DNA of 64,000 nt, from positions 1-64,000 of the forward strand of contig CABIVQ010000006.1 of NCBI GenBank assembly GCA_902362365.1, given 5' to 3'. The notes beneath the pieces were generated by a model. That model was not told the DNA's origin, ran no database searches, and saw nothing but the letters and a program-made list of their open reading frames with translations. The position numbers were made by a program, and so were the translations under genes. The stretch comes from Clostridiaceae bacterium. Lineage in GTDB: Bacteria; Bacillota; Clostridia; Peptostreptococcales; Peptostreptococcaceae. Below are positions 55,231-64,000 of the stretch, piece by piece (the stretch's first letter is position 1; each line of letters begins with the position of its first letter).

Positions 55231-56232
55231 ATGGATAGAAATTTAGCGTTAGAATTAGTAAGGGTAACAGAGGCTGCAGCTTTAGTATCTTCTAAATTTA
55301 TGGGTAGAGGAGATAAAAATGGAGCAGATGGAGCAGCTGTTGAAGCTATGAGAAGAGCTTTTGAATCTATTAAGATAAAGGGTGAAGTAGTTATAGGCGA
55401 AGGTGAGTTAGATGAAGCTCCTATGCTATATATAGGAGAAAAGGTTGGTTTACAAACAGATGATTGTAAGGAAGTAGACATAGCTGTAGATCCATTAGAA
55501 GGTACTACACTAATAGCCAAAGGTCTTCCAAATGCTATATCAGTAATAGCTATGGGTGCAAAAGGTAGTTTATTAAATGCGCCAGATACGTATATGAAAA
55601 AAATTATAGTTGGACCTAAAGCAAAAGGGGCAATAGATTTAAATAAGACTGTAGAAGAAAATATATTGTCTGTAGCAAAAGCTTTGGGAAAAAAAACTTC
55701 TGAAATGACTATAATAACACAAGATAGAGAAAGACATGATTACATAGTTAAGGCAGCAAGAAGTTTAGGCGCTAGAATAAAGGTATTTAGTGATGGTGAT
55801 GTTGCCGCAGGAATAGCTACATGTTTTGAAGAAACAGGAATAGATATGCTAATGGGAATTGGTGGAGGACCAGAAGGCGTAATAACGGCAGCGGCAGTAA
55901 AATGTATGGGTGGAGATATGCAAGGTCAAATATATCCATTAAGCGAACAAGAAATAAAGAGATGTCATGAAATGGGATTCTCAGATGAAGACATAGAAAA
56001 AATATTATTTATAGATGATTTAGCAAAGGGAGAAGATTTATTCTTTGCAGCAACAGGAATTACTCAAGGGGATTTATTAAAAGGAGTAGTACCTATAGGT
56101 AATAATAAAGCTACAACTCAATCTGTAGTTATGAGGGGTAAAACTGGAACTATAAGATTTATAGATGCTATACATAGTTTAGATAAAAATGATATATTAG
56201 TAGATTTAATGAAAAAATATAACATGGACTAA
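55231..56232 (+). CDS. glpX: Class II fructose-1,6-bisphosphatase
   Basis: A 333-residue GlpX phosphatase, converting fructose-1,6-bisphosphate to fructose-6-phosphate in gluconeogenesis. Motifs include ALELVRVTEAAALVS, GEGELDEAPML with metal-binding glutamates, VDPLEGTTL, and GIGGGPEGVITAAAVK. The ATG at 55231 follows GAAGGAGTG with good spacing; the earlier in-frame GTG at 55204 lacks a site. In Firmicutes glpX commonly precedes rho, as here. It is followed by a long hairpin at 56239-56298. Confidence 0.95.
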   Translation: MDRNLALELVRVTEAAALVSSKFMGRGDKNGADGAAVEAMRRAFESIKIKGEVVIGEGELDEAPMLYIGEKVGLQTDDCKEVDIAVDPLEGTTLIAKGLPNAISVIAMGAKGSLLNAPDTYMKKIIVGPKAKGAIDLNKTVEENILSVAKALGKKTSEMTIITQDRERHDYIVKAARSLGARIKVFSDGDVAAGIATCFEETGIDMLMGIGGGPEGVITAAAVKCMGGDMQGQIYPLSEQEIKRCHEMGFSDEDIEKILFIDDLAKGEDLFFAATGITQGDLLKGVVPIGNNKATTQSVVMRGKTGTIRFIDAIHSLDKNDILVDLMKKYNMD

Positions 56233-56238
56233 AATAGG

Positions 56239-56298
56239 GTTAGGTATGAATTAGTAGGTTGCGCTTATATATAAGTGTAACTCTAAGACTTACCTAAC
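56239..56298 (+). repeat. Long imperfect hairpin after glpX
   Basis: GTTAGGTA (56239-56246) pairs with TACCTAAC (56291-56298), TTAG (56251) with CTAA (56283), and GGTTGCGCTTA (56257-56267) with TAAGTGTAACT (56272-56282) using several G-U pairs. The G-U pairs suggest it acts as RNA. There is no clear T run after it, so it is not a standard terminator. Confidence 0.65.
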
Positions 56299-56377
56299 TT
56301 ATTTCATTTTAGATAAGTAAAAAACATATGAATTATTTTACAAAAATTCTTAGAAAAAGGTATTTGGATATTATTTA

Positions 56378-56407
56378 TTGACCATAATATAATAATAATG
56401 ATATTAT
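56378..56407 (+). promoter_or_regulatory. Candidate promoter for rho
   Basis: TTGACC (56378-56383), 18 bp, TATTAT (56402-56407), giving a leader of roughly 95-100 nt before the rho TTG start. Confidence 0.4.
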
Positions 56408-56513
56408 TAATTTAATTATTTAATAAAACTTTTCTTTTTCACACCTTTAATTCCCGATTGAATGAATATCAAAATAAAATATATAGTTATACATAGAGGA
56501 GGATTTTTTTAAC

Positions 56514-58082
56514 TTGAATAATATAACGGTAGAAGAATTAAATAGTAAAACCTTAGCACAATTAAAAGATATAGCTAAAGAATTAAATATAAAATCAGTT
56601 AGTAAATATAAAAAAGGCGAATTAATTGAAATTATCAATGAAAATACAAGAAAAAGTTCAGCGGAAAGTGTTAAAAAAGACGAGAATAATTCTAATGAAA
56701 AACACAATGATATTAACAATAAATCACAAGAGAATATACAAACATATAATAATAAACAAGAAATAACTTATGTAAAGCCTTATAATAAATACGAAAATAA
56801 TAATAGAAATACAGATAGTAAAAGTCAGAGAATAGACAATAGGCCTCAAAATAATGATTATAGTAATAAATCTCAAGGAATAGATAATAGACAACCTAGA
56901 AATAATAATAATAAATCTTATTATACTCCAAAGATAGTTGAAGAATCTAAAATAATTGATGAGTTCAATACTTCTAAAGATGATGAGGTAATGGGCGTAT
57001 TAGAAATACTACCAGATGGTTTTGGGTTTTTAAGAGGTTCAAATTATCTATCTACAGAAGGGGATGTTTATGTATCTCCATCTCAAATAAGAAGATTTAA
57101 TATGAAAACAGGAGACAAGGTTAAAGGCATAACTAGACATCCTAAAACAGGTGAGAAATTTAGAGCGCTTTTATATGTTCAAAAAATAAATGATGAAAGA
57201 CCTGAAACTGCAATACAAAGAAAAGCATTTGAAACTTTAACTCCTATATACCCGGAAGAAAAGTTAACTTTAGAAAAGAGTCAAGGTGAAATTGCCACAA
57301 GGCTTATAGATTTAATATCTCCTATAGGAAAAGGTCAAAGAGGATTAATAGTAGCACCTCCTAAGGCAGGTAAAACTATGCTTCTTAAAAATGTAGCAAA
57401 TAGTATTGCAAAGAATCATCCCAATGTTGAATTAATAGTTCTTCTTATTGATGAAAGACCTGAAGAAGTTACTGACATGAAAGAGTCTATTAATGGAGAT
57501 GTTATATACTCTACTTTCGATCAAGTTTCAAGTCATCATGTTAAGGTTGCTGAAATGGTTTTAAATAGAGCACAAAGATTAGTAGAGCATGGTAAGGATG
57601 TAGTAATACTTTTAGATAGTATAACTAGACTTGCAAGGGCTTATAACTTAACTATATCTCCAACAGGAAGGACGCTATCTGGAGGTCTTGATCCAGGCGC
57701 ATTACATGGACCTAAGAAATTCTTTGGTGCAGCTAGAAATATTAGACAAGGTGGTTCATTAACAATACTTGCAACAGCATTGGTTGAAACTGGATCAAGA
57801 ATGGATGACGTAATATTCGAAGAATTCAAAGGTACAGGTAATATGGAATTGCATTTAGATAGAAAACTTGCAGAAAAAAGAATTTTCCCAGCAGTAGATA
57901 TATATAAATCAGGAACAAGAAGAGAAGATTTATTACTTTCTGAAGAAGAAAAGACAGCACTTTGGAGGTTAAGAAGAGAAATGAGTAATAATTCAGTTAT
58001 GGAAGTTACTGATAAAGTTATAGAATTATTAAAAAGAACAAAGAATAATGAAGAGTTTATTAAATCAATAAAGGCGCTTTAA
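56514..58082 (+). CDS. rho: Transcription termination factor Rho with Asn-rich insert
   Basis: A 522-residue hexameric RNA helicase that ends transcription. The N-terminal SAP-like helical domain (residues 1-45) is followed by an Asn/Gln-rich, low-complexity stretch at about 57-137, then the RNA-binding OB fold ([14 protein letters not shown]) and the ATPase core with Walker A at 281-288 (APPKAGKT) and [11 protein letters not shown]. An insertion here is known in several clostridia and, in C. botulinum Rho, has prion-like behaviour. The TTG start follows GAGGAGG with a 10-nt gap. Confidence 0.96.
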   Translation: MNNITVEELNSKTLAQLKDIAKELNIKSVSKYKKGELIEIINENTRKSSAESVKKDENNSNEKHNDINNKSQENIQTYNNKQEITYVKPYNKYENNNRNTDSKSQRIDNRPQNNDYSNKSQGIDNRQPRNNNNKSYYTPKIVEESKIIDEFNTSKDDEVMGVLEILPDGFGFLRGSNYLSTEGDVYVSPSQIRRFNMKTGDKVKGITRHPKTGEKFRALLYVQKINDERPETAIQRKAFETLTPIYPEEKLTLEKSQGEIATRLIDLISPIGKGQRGLIVAPPKAGKTMLLKNVANSIAKNHPNVELIVLLIDERPEEVTDMKESINGDVIYSTFDQVSSHHVKVAEMVLNRAQRLVEHGKDVVILLDSITRLARAYNLTISPTGRTLSGGLDPGALHGPKKFFGAARNIRQGGSLTILATALVETGSRMDDVIFEEFKGTGNMELHLDRKLAEKRIFPAVDIYKSGTRREDLLLSEEEKTALWRLRREMSNNSVMEVTDKVIELLKRTKNNEEFIKSIKAL

Positions 58083-58199
58083 TCTAAAATAAAAACTCCT
58101 TGTACCACTAAAAAACTTATGTTATAATGGTGTAGTTGATAATGTAAATGAAAAATTAATAATGATTAATTTTAAAAATAAAGAGAAGAGGTGACAATA

Positions 58200-58400
58200 A
58201 TGCAAAAGGATATACAACCTAAATACAATGTTATTGAAGTAAGCTGTGCATGTGGAAATAAATTCCAAGCTGGTTCAACTAACGATGAAATAAAAGTTGA
58301 AATATGTTCAGAATGCCATCCATTCTATACTGGAAAGCAAAAGAATATAGAAAAAGGTGGAAGAATCGACAAGTTCAAGAAGAGATTCAAAATGGACTAA
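58200..58400 (+). CDS. rpmE: 50S ribosomal protein L31
   Basis: A 66-residue L31. The [17 protein letters not shown] start and the [13 protein letters not shown] segment carry four cysteines, so this is the zinc-binding (C+) form. The ATG at 58200 lies 6 nt after AGGTG; the in-frame GTG at 58191 is part of that site. It follows rho, as in many Firmicutes. Confidence 0.96.
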   Translation: MQKDIQPKYNVIEVSCACGNKFQAGSTNDEIKVEICSECHPFYTGKQKNIEKGGRIDKFKKRFKMD

Positions 58401-58410
58401 TTTTTATAAA

Positions 58411-58443
58411 AAATGGAGTTGGGAAGCCAACTCCTATTTTATT
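58411..58443 (+). terminator. Terminator after rpmE
   Basis: GGAGTTGG pairs with CCAACTCC over a GAAG tetraloop, followed by TATTTTATTT, just before tdk. Confidence 0.85.
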
Positions 58444-58463
58444 TAACTAGGGGGTTCCAAATA

Positions 58464-59039
58464 ATGTATAGACCGATTAATCATGGTTATATAGAGGCTG
58501 TAATTGGGCCAATGTACAGTGGTAAAAGCGAAGAGCTAATAAGAAGGCTAAAAAGAGCTAAGATAGCAAAACAAAACGTTATGGTATTTAAGCCTAAAAT
58601 AGATGATAGATATAGTAAAGAAGACGTAGTTTCACATAGCGGAGAAAGTATAGATGCAATTCCTATAAATAAAGCTAATGAAATTTACGATTATATAGAT
58701 AATAAAGTTCAAGTTGTTGGAATAGATGAAGTACAGTTTTTTGATGAAGAAGTTGTGAATGTAGCTGTAGATTTAGCTAACAAAGGAATTAGAGTTATAG
58801 CAGCAGGTCTTGATATGGATTTTAAAGGTGAGCCATTTGGACCAACACCTAAGTTATTAGCTATAGCAGAATTTGTTGATAAAATACAAGCTGTTTGTTC
58901 TGTTTGTGGACAACCTGCTACGAGATCTCAGAGATTAATTAATGGAGAACCAGCTAGATATAATGATCCAATAATACAGGTTGGAGCAGTAGAAAGCTAT
59001 GAAGCTAGATGCAGAAAATGCCATGTAGTATATAAATAA
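58464..59039 (+). CDS. tdk: Thymidine kinase
   Basis: A 191-residue type II thymidine kinase salvaging thymidine. Walker A is GPMYSGKS (residues 15-22), a DEVQFF motif follows, then [14 protein letters not shown] and a zinc lasso with CSVCGQPA and CRKCH. The ATG at 58464 is preferred because AGGGGG precedes it and the family starts here; a longer in-frame start lies inside the rpmE terminator. Confidence 0.96.
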   Translation: MYRPINHGYIEAVIGPMYSGKSEELIRRLKRAKIAKQNVMVFKPKIDDRYSKEDVVSHSGESIDAIPINKANEIYDYIDNKVQVVGIDEVQFFDEEVVNVAVDLANKGIRVIAAGLDMDFKGEPFGPTPKLLAIAEFVDKIQAVCSVCGQPATRSQRLINGEPARYNDPIIQVGAVESYEARCRKCHVVYK

Positions 59040-59060
59040 AAATAAGCTGATTAAGAATAT

Positions 59061-59106
59061 ATCCCTTTAGAGTGAGATAAAGTTTACTTTAAAGGGAATT
59101 TTTATA
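59061..59106 (+). terminator. Terminator after tdk
   Basis: CCCTTTAGAGTGA pairs with its near complement TTACTTTAAAGGG, followed by AATTTTTAT. Confidence 0.85.
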
Positions 59107-59148
59107 TTATAATAAAATAAAAATATAAATTAGCTAAGAGGTGAGTAT

Positions 59149-60048
59149 ATGAGTAAACAAGCTGTTGGTGGGCAAGCTTTAATTGAAGGCGTAATGATGC
59201 AGTCAAAAGAAAAAAGAGCTATAGCTGTTAGAAAAGCAGATGGAGAGATTGTAATTAAAAAAAATAAAATAAAAAGTTGGATAAATGATAAAAATATAGA
59301 TAAAATTCCTTTTGTTAGAGGATCATTTATATTAATTGAAAACATGATTGAGGGTATTAATAGCTTGAATTACTCTTCAGAATTTTTTATGGATGAAGAA
59401 GATGAAGAGGAAGATAAATTTGATATATTGATTAAAAAAATATTTAAGCATAAAGCTAATGATGTAGTTTTAGGTATAGCTATGGTTTTTGCTATATTAA
59501 TTTCCATAGGTATGTTTGTTTTAACTCCGACCTTCATAGGAGGCTTATTTTCAAAAATTATTTCTAATAAGGTTATTTTAAACTTAATAGAGGGAATAAT
59601 TAGGATACTAATACTATTTACTTATATTGTTATAATTTCAAAAAATAAGGATATAGAAAGAACGTTCCAATACCATGGAGCAGAACATAAAGCTGTATAC
59701 TGTTATGAAAATAATTTAGAACTTACTATTGAAAATGCAAGAAAGTTTACTACATTACACCCTAGATGTGGAACAAACTTCTTATTTATAGTCATGTCTA
59801 CATCTATAATATTATTTTCATTCTTTGGATGGCCAAATCCTCTAGCTAGAGTGATAATGAGAATAGTATGTATTCCAGTGGTTGCTGGTATATCTTATGA
59901 AATAATTAGATTTCTTGGGAAATATAACAATAAATTAACTAAAATTGTTGCATATCCAGGAATGATGTTACAAAAGTTTACTACAAAAGAGCCAGATGAT
60001 TCACAGTTAGAGGTGGCATTAGCTGCATTAAAAGCTGTTGTGAACTAA
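59149..60048 (+). CDS. DUF1385 family membrane protein (YqhQ-like)
   Basis: A 299-residue protein. The start AVGGQALIEGVMMQSK, EHKAVYCYEN, and TLHPRCGTNFLF are hallmarks of the DUF1385 family, which has no established function. Hydrophobic segments lie at about 102-125, 143-165, 207-227 and 230-252. It is 15 nt upstream of prmC and probably in the same transcript as prmC-prfA. The ATG follows AAGAGGTGAG. Confidence 0.9.
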   Translation: MSKQAVGGQALIEGVMMQSKEKRAIAVRKADGEIVIKKNKIKSWINDKNIDKIPFVRGSFILIENMIEGINSLNYSSEFFMDEEDEEEDKFDILIKKIFKHKANDVVLGIAMVFAILISIGMFVLTPTFIGGLFSKIISNKVILNLIEGIIRILILFTYIVIISKNKDIERTFQYHGAEHKAVYCYENNLELTIENARKFTTLHPRCGTNFLFIVMSTSIILFSFFGWPNPLARVIMRIVCIPVVAGISYEIIRFLGKYNNKLTKIVAYPGMMLQKFTTKEPDDSQLEVALAALKAVVN

Positions 60049-60063
60049 GAAAAAGGAGCCGTT

Positions 60064-60915
60064 ATGACAATTAGAGATATAATTATAAAGTACTCACAAG
60101 AGTTAGAACATATAAGTGACACGCCAAGACTAGATGTTGAAATATTACTAGAAAAAGCTCTTGGAAATGTAGATAGTCTTTATATACGTTTAAATTTAAA
60201 TAAAGAATTAACACAAGAACAAGAAGATTTATTTAATACATTTATACAAGATAGATTAAAGGGAAGACCGGTAGCTTATATAGTAGGAAATAGAGAATTT
60301 ATGGGATTAGATTTTTATGTACAAGAAGGAGTTTTAATTCCAAGACCAGATACAGAGCCTTTAGTAGAAGAGTTAATAGAACTTTGTAGAGGAAAAGAAA
60401 ATTTAAATATTCTAGATATAGGAACTGGTTCAGGGGCTATAACTATAAGTTTGGCAAAATACTTGAATACTTCTAAGGTAAAATCTTTTGACATATCAGA
60501 TATAGCATTAGAAGTTGGTAAAAAGAACGCAATAAGTAATGAAGTTGATGATAGAGTTGAATTTATAAAATCCGATTTATTTAGCTCTATAGAAAATAAA
60601 AGTATACAATTTGATGTTATAGTTTCTAATCCACCTTACATACCTAAAAAGGATATAGAAACTTTACATACTCAGGTGAAGGACTATGAGCCATATACAG
60701 CTTTAGAAGGTGGGGAAGATGGATTAGACTTTTATAGAAGCATAACAGAACAATCAAGAATGTATCTAAAAGAAAATGGAATTTTAGCATATGAAGTTGG
60801 CCATGATCAAGCTGAGGATGTATCAAAGATAATGAAGGATAATGGATATACTAAAATATATACAAAGAAAGACTTACAGGGGATTGATAGAGTTGTTATA
60901 GGCTATAAACTATGA
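60064..60915 (+). CDS. prmC: Release-factor glutamine methyltransferase
   Basis: A 283-residue SAM-dependent enzyme that methylates the GGQ glutamine of release factors. The SAM motif is LDIGTGSGAI (about 117-126) and the active site is NPPY (189-192). The N-terminal helical domain and FYVQEGVLIPRPDTE are typical of the family. It directly precedes its substrate gene prfA, 42 nt away; in many bacteria the order is prfA-prmC, so it is reversed here. Confidence 0.96.
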   Translation: MTIRDIIIKYSQELEHISDTPRLDVEILLEKALGNVDSLYIRLNLNKELTQEQEDLFNTFIQDRLKGRPVAYIVGNREFMGLDFYVQEGVLIPRPDTEPLVEELIELCRGKENLNILDIGTGSGAITISLAKYLNTSKVKSFDISDIALEVGKKNAISNEVDDRVEFIKSDLFSSIENKSIQFDVIVSNPPYIPKKDIETLHTQVKDYEPYTALEGGEDGLDFYRSITEQSRMYLKENGILAYEVGHDQAEDVSKIMKDNGYTKIYTKKDLQGIDRVVIGYKL

Positions 60916-60957
60916 TATAATGAAAAATTGATATGCTACAATTAAAGAGGTGAAAGT

Positions 60958-62022
60958 ATGTTACAGAAATTAGCAGTACTAGAAGATAAATATAAAGAAT
61001 TAACAGAAAAAATAAGTGATCCTGAAGTAATAAGTGATCAAAAAGTTTGGCAAAAATATATGAAAGAGCATGCTGACTTAGAACCAATTATAATGAAATT
61101 CAGAGAATATCAGTCTGTTCTAAACAGTATAAAAGACTCTAAGGAAATATTACAAGAGGAATCTGATGAGGAATTAAGAGAGTTAGCTAAAATGGAACTA
61201 TCTGAAATGGAAGATCAAGTAGAACCATTAGAAGCTGAATTAAAAATATTATTATTACCTAAGGACCCTAACGATGAAAAGAACGTTATAGTTGAGGTTA
61301 GAGGTGGAGCAGGTGGAGATGAAGCAGCTCTATTTGCTGGAGACTTATTCAGAATGTATTCAAGATATGCTGAAAGAAGAAGATGGAAGATAGAATTATT
61401 AAGTGCTAGTGATACTGGTGTTGGTGGATATAAAGAGGTATCTTTCTTAATAAAAGGTAAAGGTGCATACTCAAGATTAAAGTATGAATCAGGAGTTCAT
61501 AGAGTTCAAAGAATTCCAGCAACTGAATCTGGAGGAAGAATACATACATCAACTGCAACAGTTGCGGTATTACCAGAAGTTGAGACTGTAGAAGTAAATA
61601 TAAACCCAAATGACCTAAGAATAGATGTTTTCCGTTCTTCAGGAAATGGTGGTCAAAGTGTTAATACTACTGACTCTGCAGTAAGAATAACTCACATACC
61701 TACAGGAGAAGTAGTATCTTGCCAAGATGGTAAATCACAGTTAAAGAATAAAGAACAAGCTTTAAAAATACTTGTTGCTAGACTTAATGATAAGGCTATA
61801 GCTGAACAAAATAAAGAAATATCAGCTGAAAGAAAGAGTCAGGTAGGTACAGGTGACAGATCTGAGAGAATAAGAACTTATAACTTCCCTCAAGGAAGAG
61901 TAAGTGACCATAGAATAAACTTAACATTATATAAGTTAGATCAATTCTTAGATGGAGATATCGATGAAATGATAGATGCTCTTATAACAGTTGATCAAAC
62001 TGAAAAAATGTCTGCAATATAA
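60958..62022 (+). CDS. prfA: Peptide chain release factor 1
   Basis: A 354-residue class I release factor. The tripeptide anticodon-like motif PAT is at 187-189 (RF1 type, reading UAA and UAG), and the peptidyl-transferase GGQ is at 231-233. N-terminal helical and central domains are of normal length. The ATG follows AAAGAGGTG. A small terminator begins at its stop. Confidence 0.98.
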   Translation: MLQKLAVLEDKYKELTEKISDPEVISDQKVWQKYMKEHADLEPIIMKFREYQSVLNSIKDSKEILQEESDEELRELAKMELSEMEDQVEPLEAELKILLLPKDPNDEKNVIVEVRGGAGGDEAALFAGDLFRMYSRYAERRRWKIELLSASDTGVGGYKEVSFLIKGKGAYSRLKYESGVHRVQRIPATESGGRIHTSTATVAVLPEVETVEVNINPNDLRIDVFRSSGNGGQSVNTTDSAVRITHIPTGEVVSCQDGKSQLKNKEQALKILVARLNDKAIAEQNKEISAERKSQVGTGDRSERIRTYNFPQGRVSDHRINLTLYKLDQFLDGDIDEMIDALITVDQTEKMSAI

Positions 62023-62047
62023 ATCCCTAATATTTAGGGATTTTTCT
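62021..62047 (+). terminator. Terminator after prfA
   Basis: AAATCCCTAA pairs with TTAGGGATTT over a short loop, followed by T's; it overlaps the last base of the stop codon. Confidence 0.88.
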
Positions 62048-62119
62048 ATAGAAACTTTAGTTATCTTATAGACTTGTGCTGTATATAATTATTATATAAT
62101 GGTACAAGGGGGTTGAGAA

Positions 62120-62800
62120 TTGATACTAAGAATTACTTTAATAGGTTTATTTGCAGGGGTTATAGGAACCGGTTTTGGGGGAGTAATAGCAGCTCTTTTT
62201 AAGAAAAAGGTAGACAGATATATAGATTTTTTCATGGGGCTATCAGGTGGAATAATGTTAGCTGTTGTAGTATTTGACTTAATGAAAGAATCTATGGAGA
62301 TTATGGGGGTTATGCAGACAGTTATATTTACATTCGTAGGAGTAATTATAACAATGCTCATAAAGTCAAGCTTAGATATATCTAGTGATATGAAGTCAGG
62401 ATATTTAATTTTTTTGAGTATATTATTACATAATCTGCCGGAAGGACTGGCTATTGGGTCGTCTTTTATGTCAAAAGAATCTCTAGGGATGACTTTAGCA
62501 ATAGTTATAGGAATACATAATATACCTGAAGGATTAGCAATGGCATTAAGTTTGGTTGGTAGCAAAATGAAAATTGCTAAGGTAATTTTATTTACAATAA
62601 TAGCAGGAATACCTATGGGTATAGGAAGTTTTTTAGGTGCTTATTTTGGGGGGATTTTTTCTTCTCTTATAGGTGTATTTCTTGCTACAGCAGCTGGTAC
62701 AATGATGTACGTTGTCTTAGAAGAAATATTTCCTAAATCAAGAAGTCTATATTGTATAATTGGATTTTTAGTAGGTACATTAATTGTATATTGTATCTAA
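62120..62800 (+). CDS. ZIP family metal transporter
   Basis: A 226-residue ZIP transporter importing zinc or a related divalent ion. Seven to eight hydrophobic segments are seen. The metal-binding helices contain HNLPEGLAIGSS and HNIPEGLAMAL. Length is that of the short bacterial ZupT/GufA type. Translation uses a TTG preceded by AAGGGGG. The stop is 25 nt before the next start. Confidence 0.9.
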   Translation: MILRITLIGLFAGVIGTGFGGVIAALFKKKVDRYIDFFMGLSGGIMLAVVVFDLMKESMEIMGVMQTVIFTFVGVIITMLIKSSLDISSDMKSGYLIFLSILLHNLPEGLAIGSSFMSKESLGMTLAIVIGIHNIPEGLAMALSLVGSKMKIAKVILFTIIAGIPMGIGSFLGAYFGGIFSSLIGVFLATAAGTMMYVVLEEIFPKSRSLYCIIGFLVGTLIVYCI

Positions 62801-62825
62801 AACTAAAACAAAGGTAGGTATACAA

Positions 62826-63869
62826 ATGATGAGAACTATCATAAGTAAAATTGAATCAGAAAACATAGATATAAAAGAAATAGAAAAACATGCAAAACTT
62901 TTAAAAGAAGGAAATACAGTTATATTTCCAACAGAAACAGTATATGGATTAGGAGCGAATGCTTTGGATGAAAATGCTGTGAAGAAAATATATGAAGCAA
63001 AGGGAAGACCGAGTGATAATCCTCTTATAGTTCATATTTCAGAGGAAGAAGAGGTATATGACTTAGCTAAAAATGTAAGTGAAAAGGCCAAAAAGGTAAT
63101 GCGAAAATTTTGGCCAGGACCTATAACTATAGTTTTAAATAAAAAAGATATAGTTCCTAAAACTACTAGCGGAGGATTAGATACAGTAGCTATAAGAATG
63201 CCATCACATAAAATTGCACAAGCAGTAATAAAAGAAGCTGGGGTTCCTATAGCAGCTCCTTCTGCAAATATATCAGGAAGACCATCTCCAACAAAAGAAG
63301 CTCATGTCAAAGAAGAAATGAATGGTAGAGTAAATGGAATAATTTTAGGTGGAGATTGTAACTTTGGATTAGAATCTACAGTTTTAGATATGACTGAAGA
63401 AGTACCTATGATTCTTAGACCAGGTAGTATAACTAAGGAAGAATTGGAAAAGTTAATTGGAGAGGTAAATTTAGACCCATCTTTAGAAAAAAAAGAAGAT
63501 AATAAAAAGGCAAAGGCTCCTGGAATGAAATATACACATTATTCTCCTAATGCTGATGTTTACATAGTATCGGGAAATTCCGAAGATGTAGTACAAAAGA
63601 TAAATGATTTAGTTCAAAAAAATGAAAATAATGGATTAAAAACAGGTGTAATGTGCTTAAATAAAAATTATGAAAAATACAATGGTCTAGTTATATCTCT
63701 TGGGGAAAATTTAGAAGAAGTAGGTAGCAACTTATTTAGTACTCTTATAGAAATGGATAAAAATAAAATAGACATAATATATTCAGAAGAATTCCCTGTA
63801 AGTGGAGTAGGAAGAGCTATAATGAATAGATTACTTAAATCAGCTGGATACAAAATAATTAGAGCTTAA
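62826..63869 (+). CDS. L-threonylcarbamoyladenylate synthase
   Basis: A 347-residue Sua5/YwlC enzyme that makes threonylcarbamoyl-AMP for the t6A modification of ANN-reading tRNAs. The TsaC domain (GNTVIFPTETVYGLGANAL, AIRMPSHKIAQ, PIAAPSANISGRPSPT) is followed after APGMKYTHYSP by the C-terminal Sua5 domain. The ATG at 62826 is chosen because AAAGGTAGG precedes it; an earlier in-frame ATG lies inside the ZIP gene. In B. subtilis the homologue ywlC is in the same prfA-containing region. Confidence 0.94.
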   Translation: MMRTIISKIESENIDIKEIEKHAKLLKEGNTVIFPTETVYGLGANALDENAVKKIYEAKGRPSDNPLIVHISEEEEVYDLAKNVSEKAKKVMRKFWPGPITIVLNKKDIVPKTTSGGLDTVAIRMPSHKIAQAVIKEAGVPIAAPSANISGRPSPTKEAHVKEEMNGRVNGIILGGDCNFGLESTVLDMTEEVPMILRPGSITKEELEKLIGEVNLDPSLEKKEDNKKAKAPGMKYTHYSPNADVYIVSGNSEDVVQKINDLVQKNENNGLKTGVMCLNKNYEKYNGLVISLGENLEEVGSNLFSTLIEMDKNKIDIIYSEEFPVSGVGRAIMNRLLKSAGYKIIRA

Positions 63870-64000
63870 TTTTGAATATTAAAATTATGTCAAAAATACT
63901 AGTAAAATGTTGCTTAATTTAATATAATATCATAAGAATACTATTAGATAGTGAATATTTTATATAATAAATTTAATTAAATTCGCTATTTTAATAAAAA

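Noticed and set aside
58413..58463. N-terminal extension of thymidine kinase
   Set aside because: The in-frame ATG lies in the rpmE terminator stem, and the family begins at MYRPINHGY, with a proper ribosome-binding site before 58464.
63948..63989. Weak hairpin after sua5 as terminator
   Set aside because: ATAGTGAAT/ATTCGCTAT has a 24-nt loop and only a mixed AT tail; too weak to call. The last 131 bases otherwise show no gene.
1..64000. CRISPR array, insertion sequences, prophage or toxin-antitoxin pairs
   Set aside because: No regularly spaced repeats, transposase, integrase or phage-type proteins were seen, and gene order is a conserved housekeeping one.

Overview
The window is a low-GC, gene-dense chromosomal segment from an endospore-forming Firmicute, most likely a Peptostreptococcaceae member close to Clostridioides difficile. 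Reasons: very AT-rich coding and intergenic DNA; Shine-Dalgarno-driven ATG/GTG/TTG starts; sporulation genes (spmA, spmB, spoVG, spoVT, yabP, yabQ, spoIIE); and a type IV pilus (T4P) cluster whose gene order (pilA-pilB-pilC-pilMN-pilO-three minor pilins-pilT-two pilD) and upstream c-di-GMP-II riboswitch match what is known from C. difficile. The pilin tail does not look like the C. difficile pilin I remember, so a related genus is as likely as the species. No transposon, prophage, CRISPR array or tRNA was seen.

Layout. 1-150: a 5S rRNA ends an rRNA operon. 237-6957: a DUF378 protein, then a speA-like decarboxylase, tmk, holB, ricT, trmN6, rsmI and an HD hydrolase. 7012-8902 (minus): pncB and an Lrp-type regulator. 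9027-10135: spmA-spmB. 10398-15120: a methionine T-box, metG, tatD, rnmV, rsmA. 15186-20954: an unknown acidic protein, an M20 peptidase, a CDF metal exporter, an unknown anchored protein, and murC (minus). 21176-25105: purR, spoVG, glmU, prs. 25286-36949: the riboswitch and T4P cluster. 36963-47785: pth, mfd, prsA, spoVT, a SpoVB/YabM-type flippase, mazG, hup, yabO, yabP, yabQ, divIC. 48047-51425: a Ppx/GppA phosphatase and spoIIE. 51426-51831: a non-coding stretch rich in DnaA-box sequences. 51832-63869: an exported M3 oligopeptidase, galU, a small membrane peptide, glpX, rho, rpmE, tdk, a DUF1385 protein, prmC, prfA, a ZIP transporter and sua5.

Most of this order (yaaO-tmk-holB-yaaT; metS-tatD-rnmV-ksgA; purR-spoVG-glmU-prs-pth-mfd-spoVT-yabM-yabN-yabO-yabP-yabQ-divIC-spoIIE; glpX-rho-rpmE-tdk-prfA) is the classical Bacillus/Clostridium housekeeping order, much of it origin-proximal in B. 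subtilis. The T4P cluster sits between prs and pth as a surface-adhesion module. It is read in the same direction as its neighbours and controlled by its own second-messenger RNA switch.

The observations most worth a second look are the c-di-GMP-II switch with its overlapping terminator, a Cys/His mini-domain resembling an Ada-type zinc site inserted in PilO, the DnaA-box cluster downstream of spoIIE, the terminator-like hairpin that buries the spoIIE ribosome-binding site, the Asn-rich insertion in Rho, an M3 peptidase with a signal peptide, and the unknown acidic repeat protein after rsmA.
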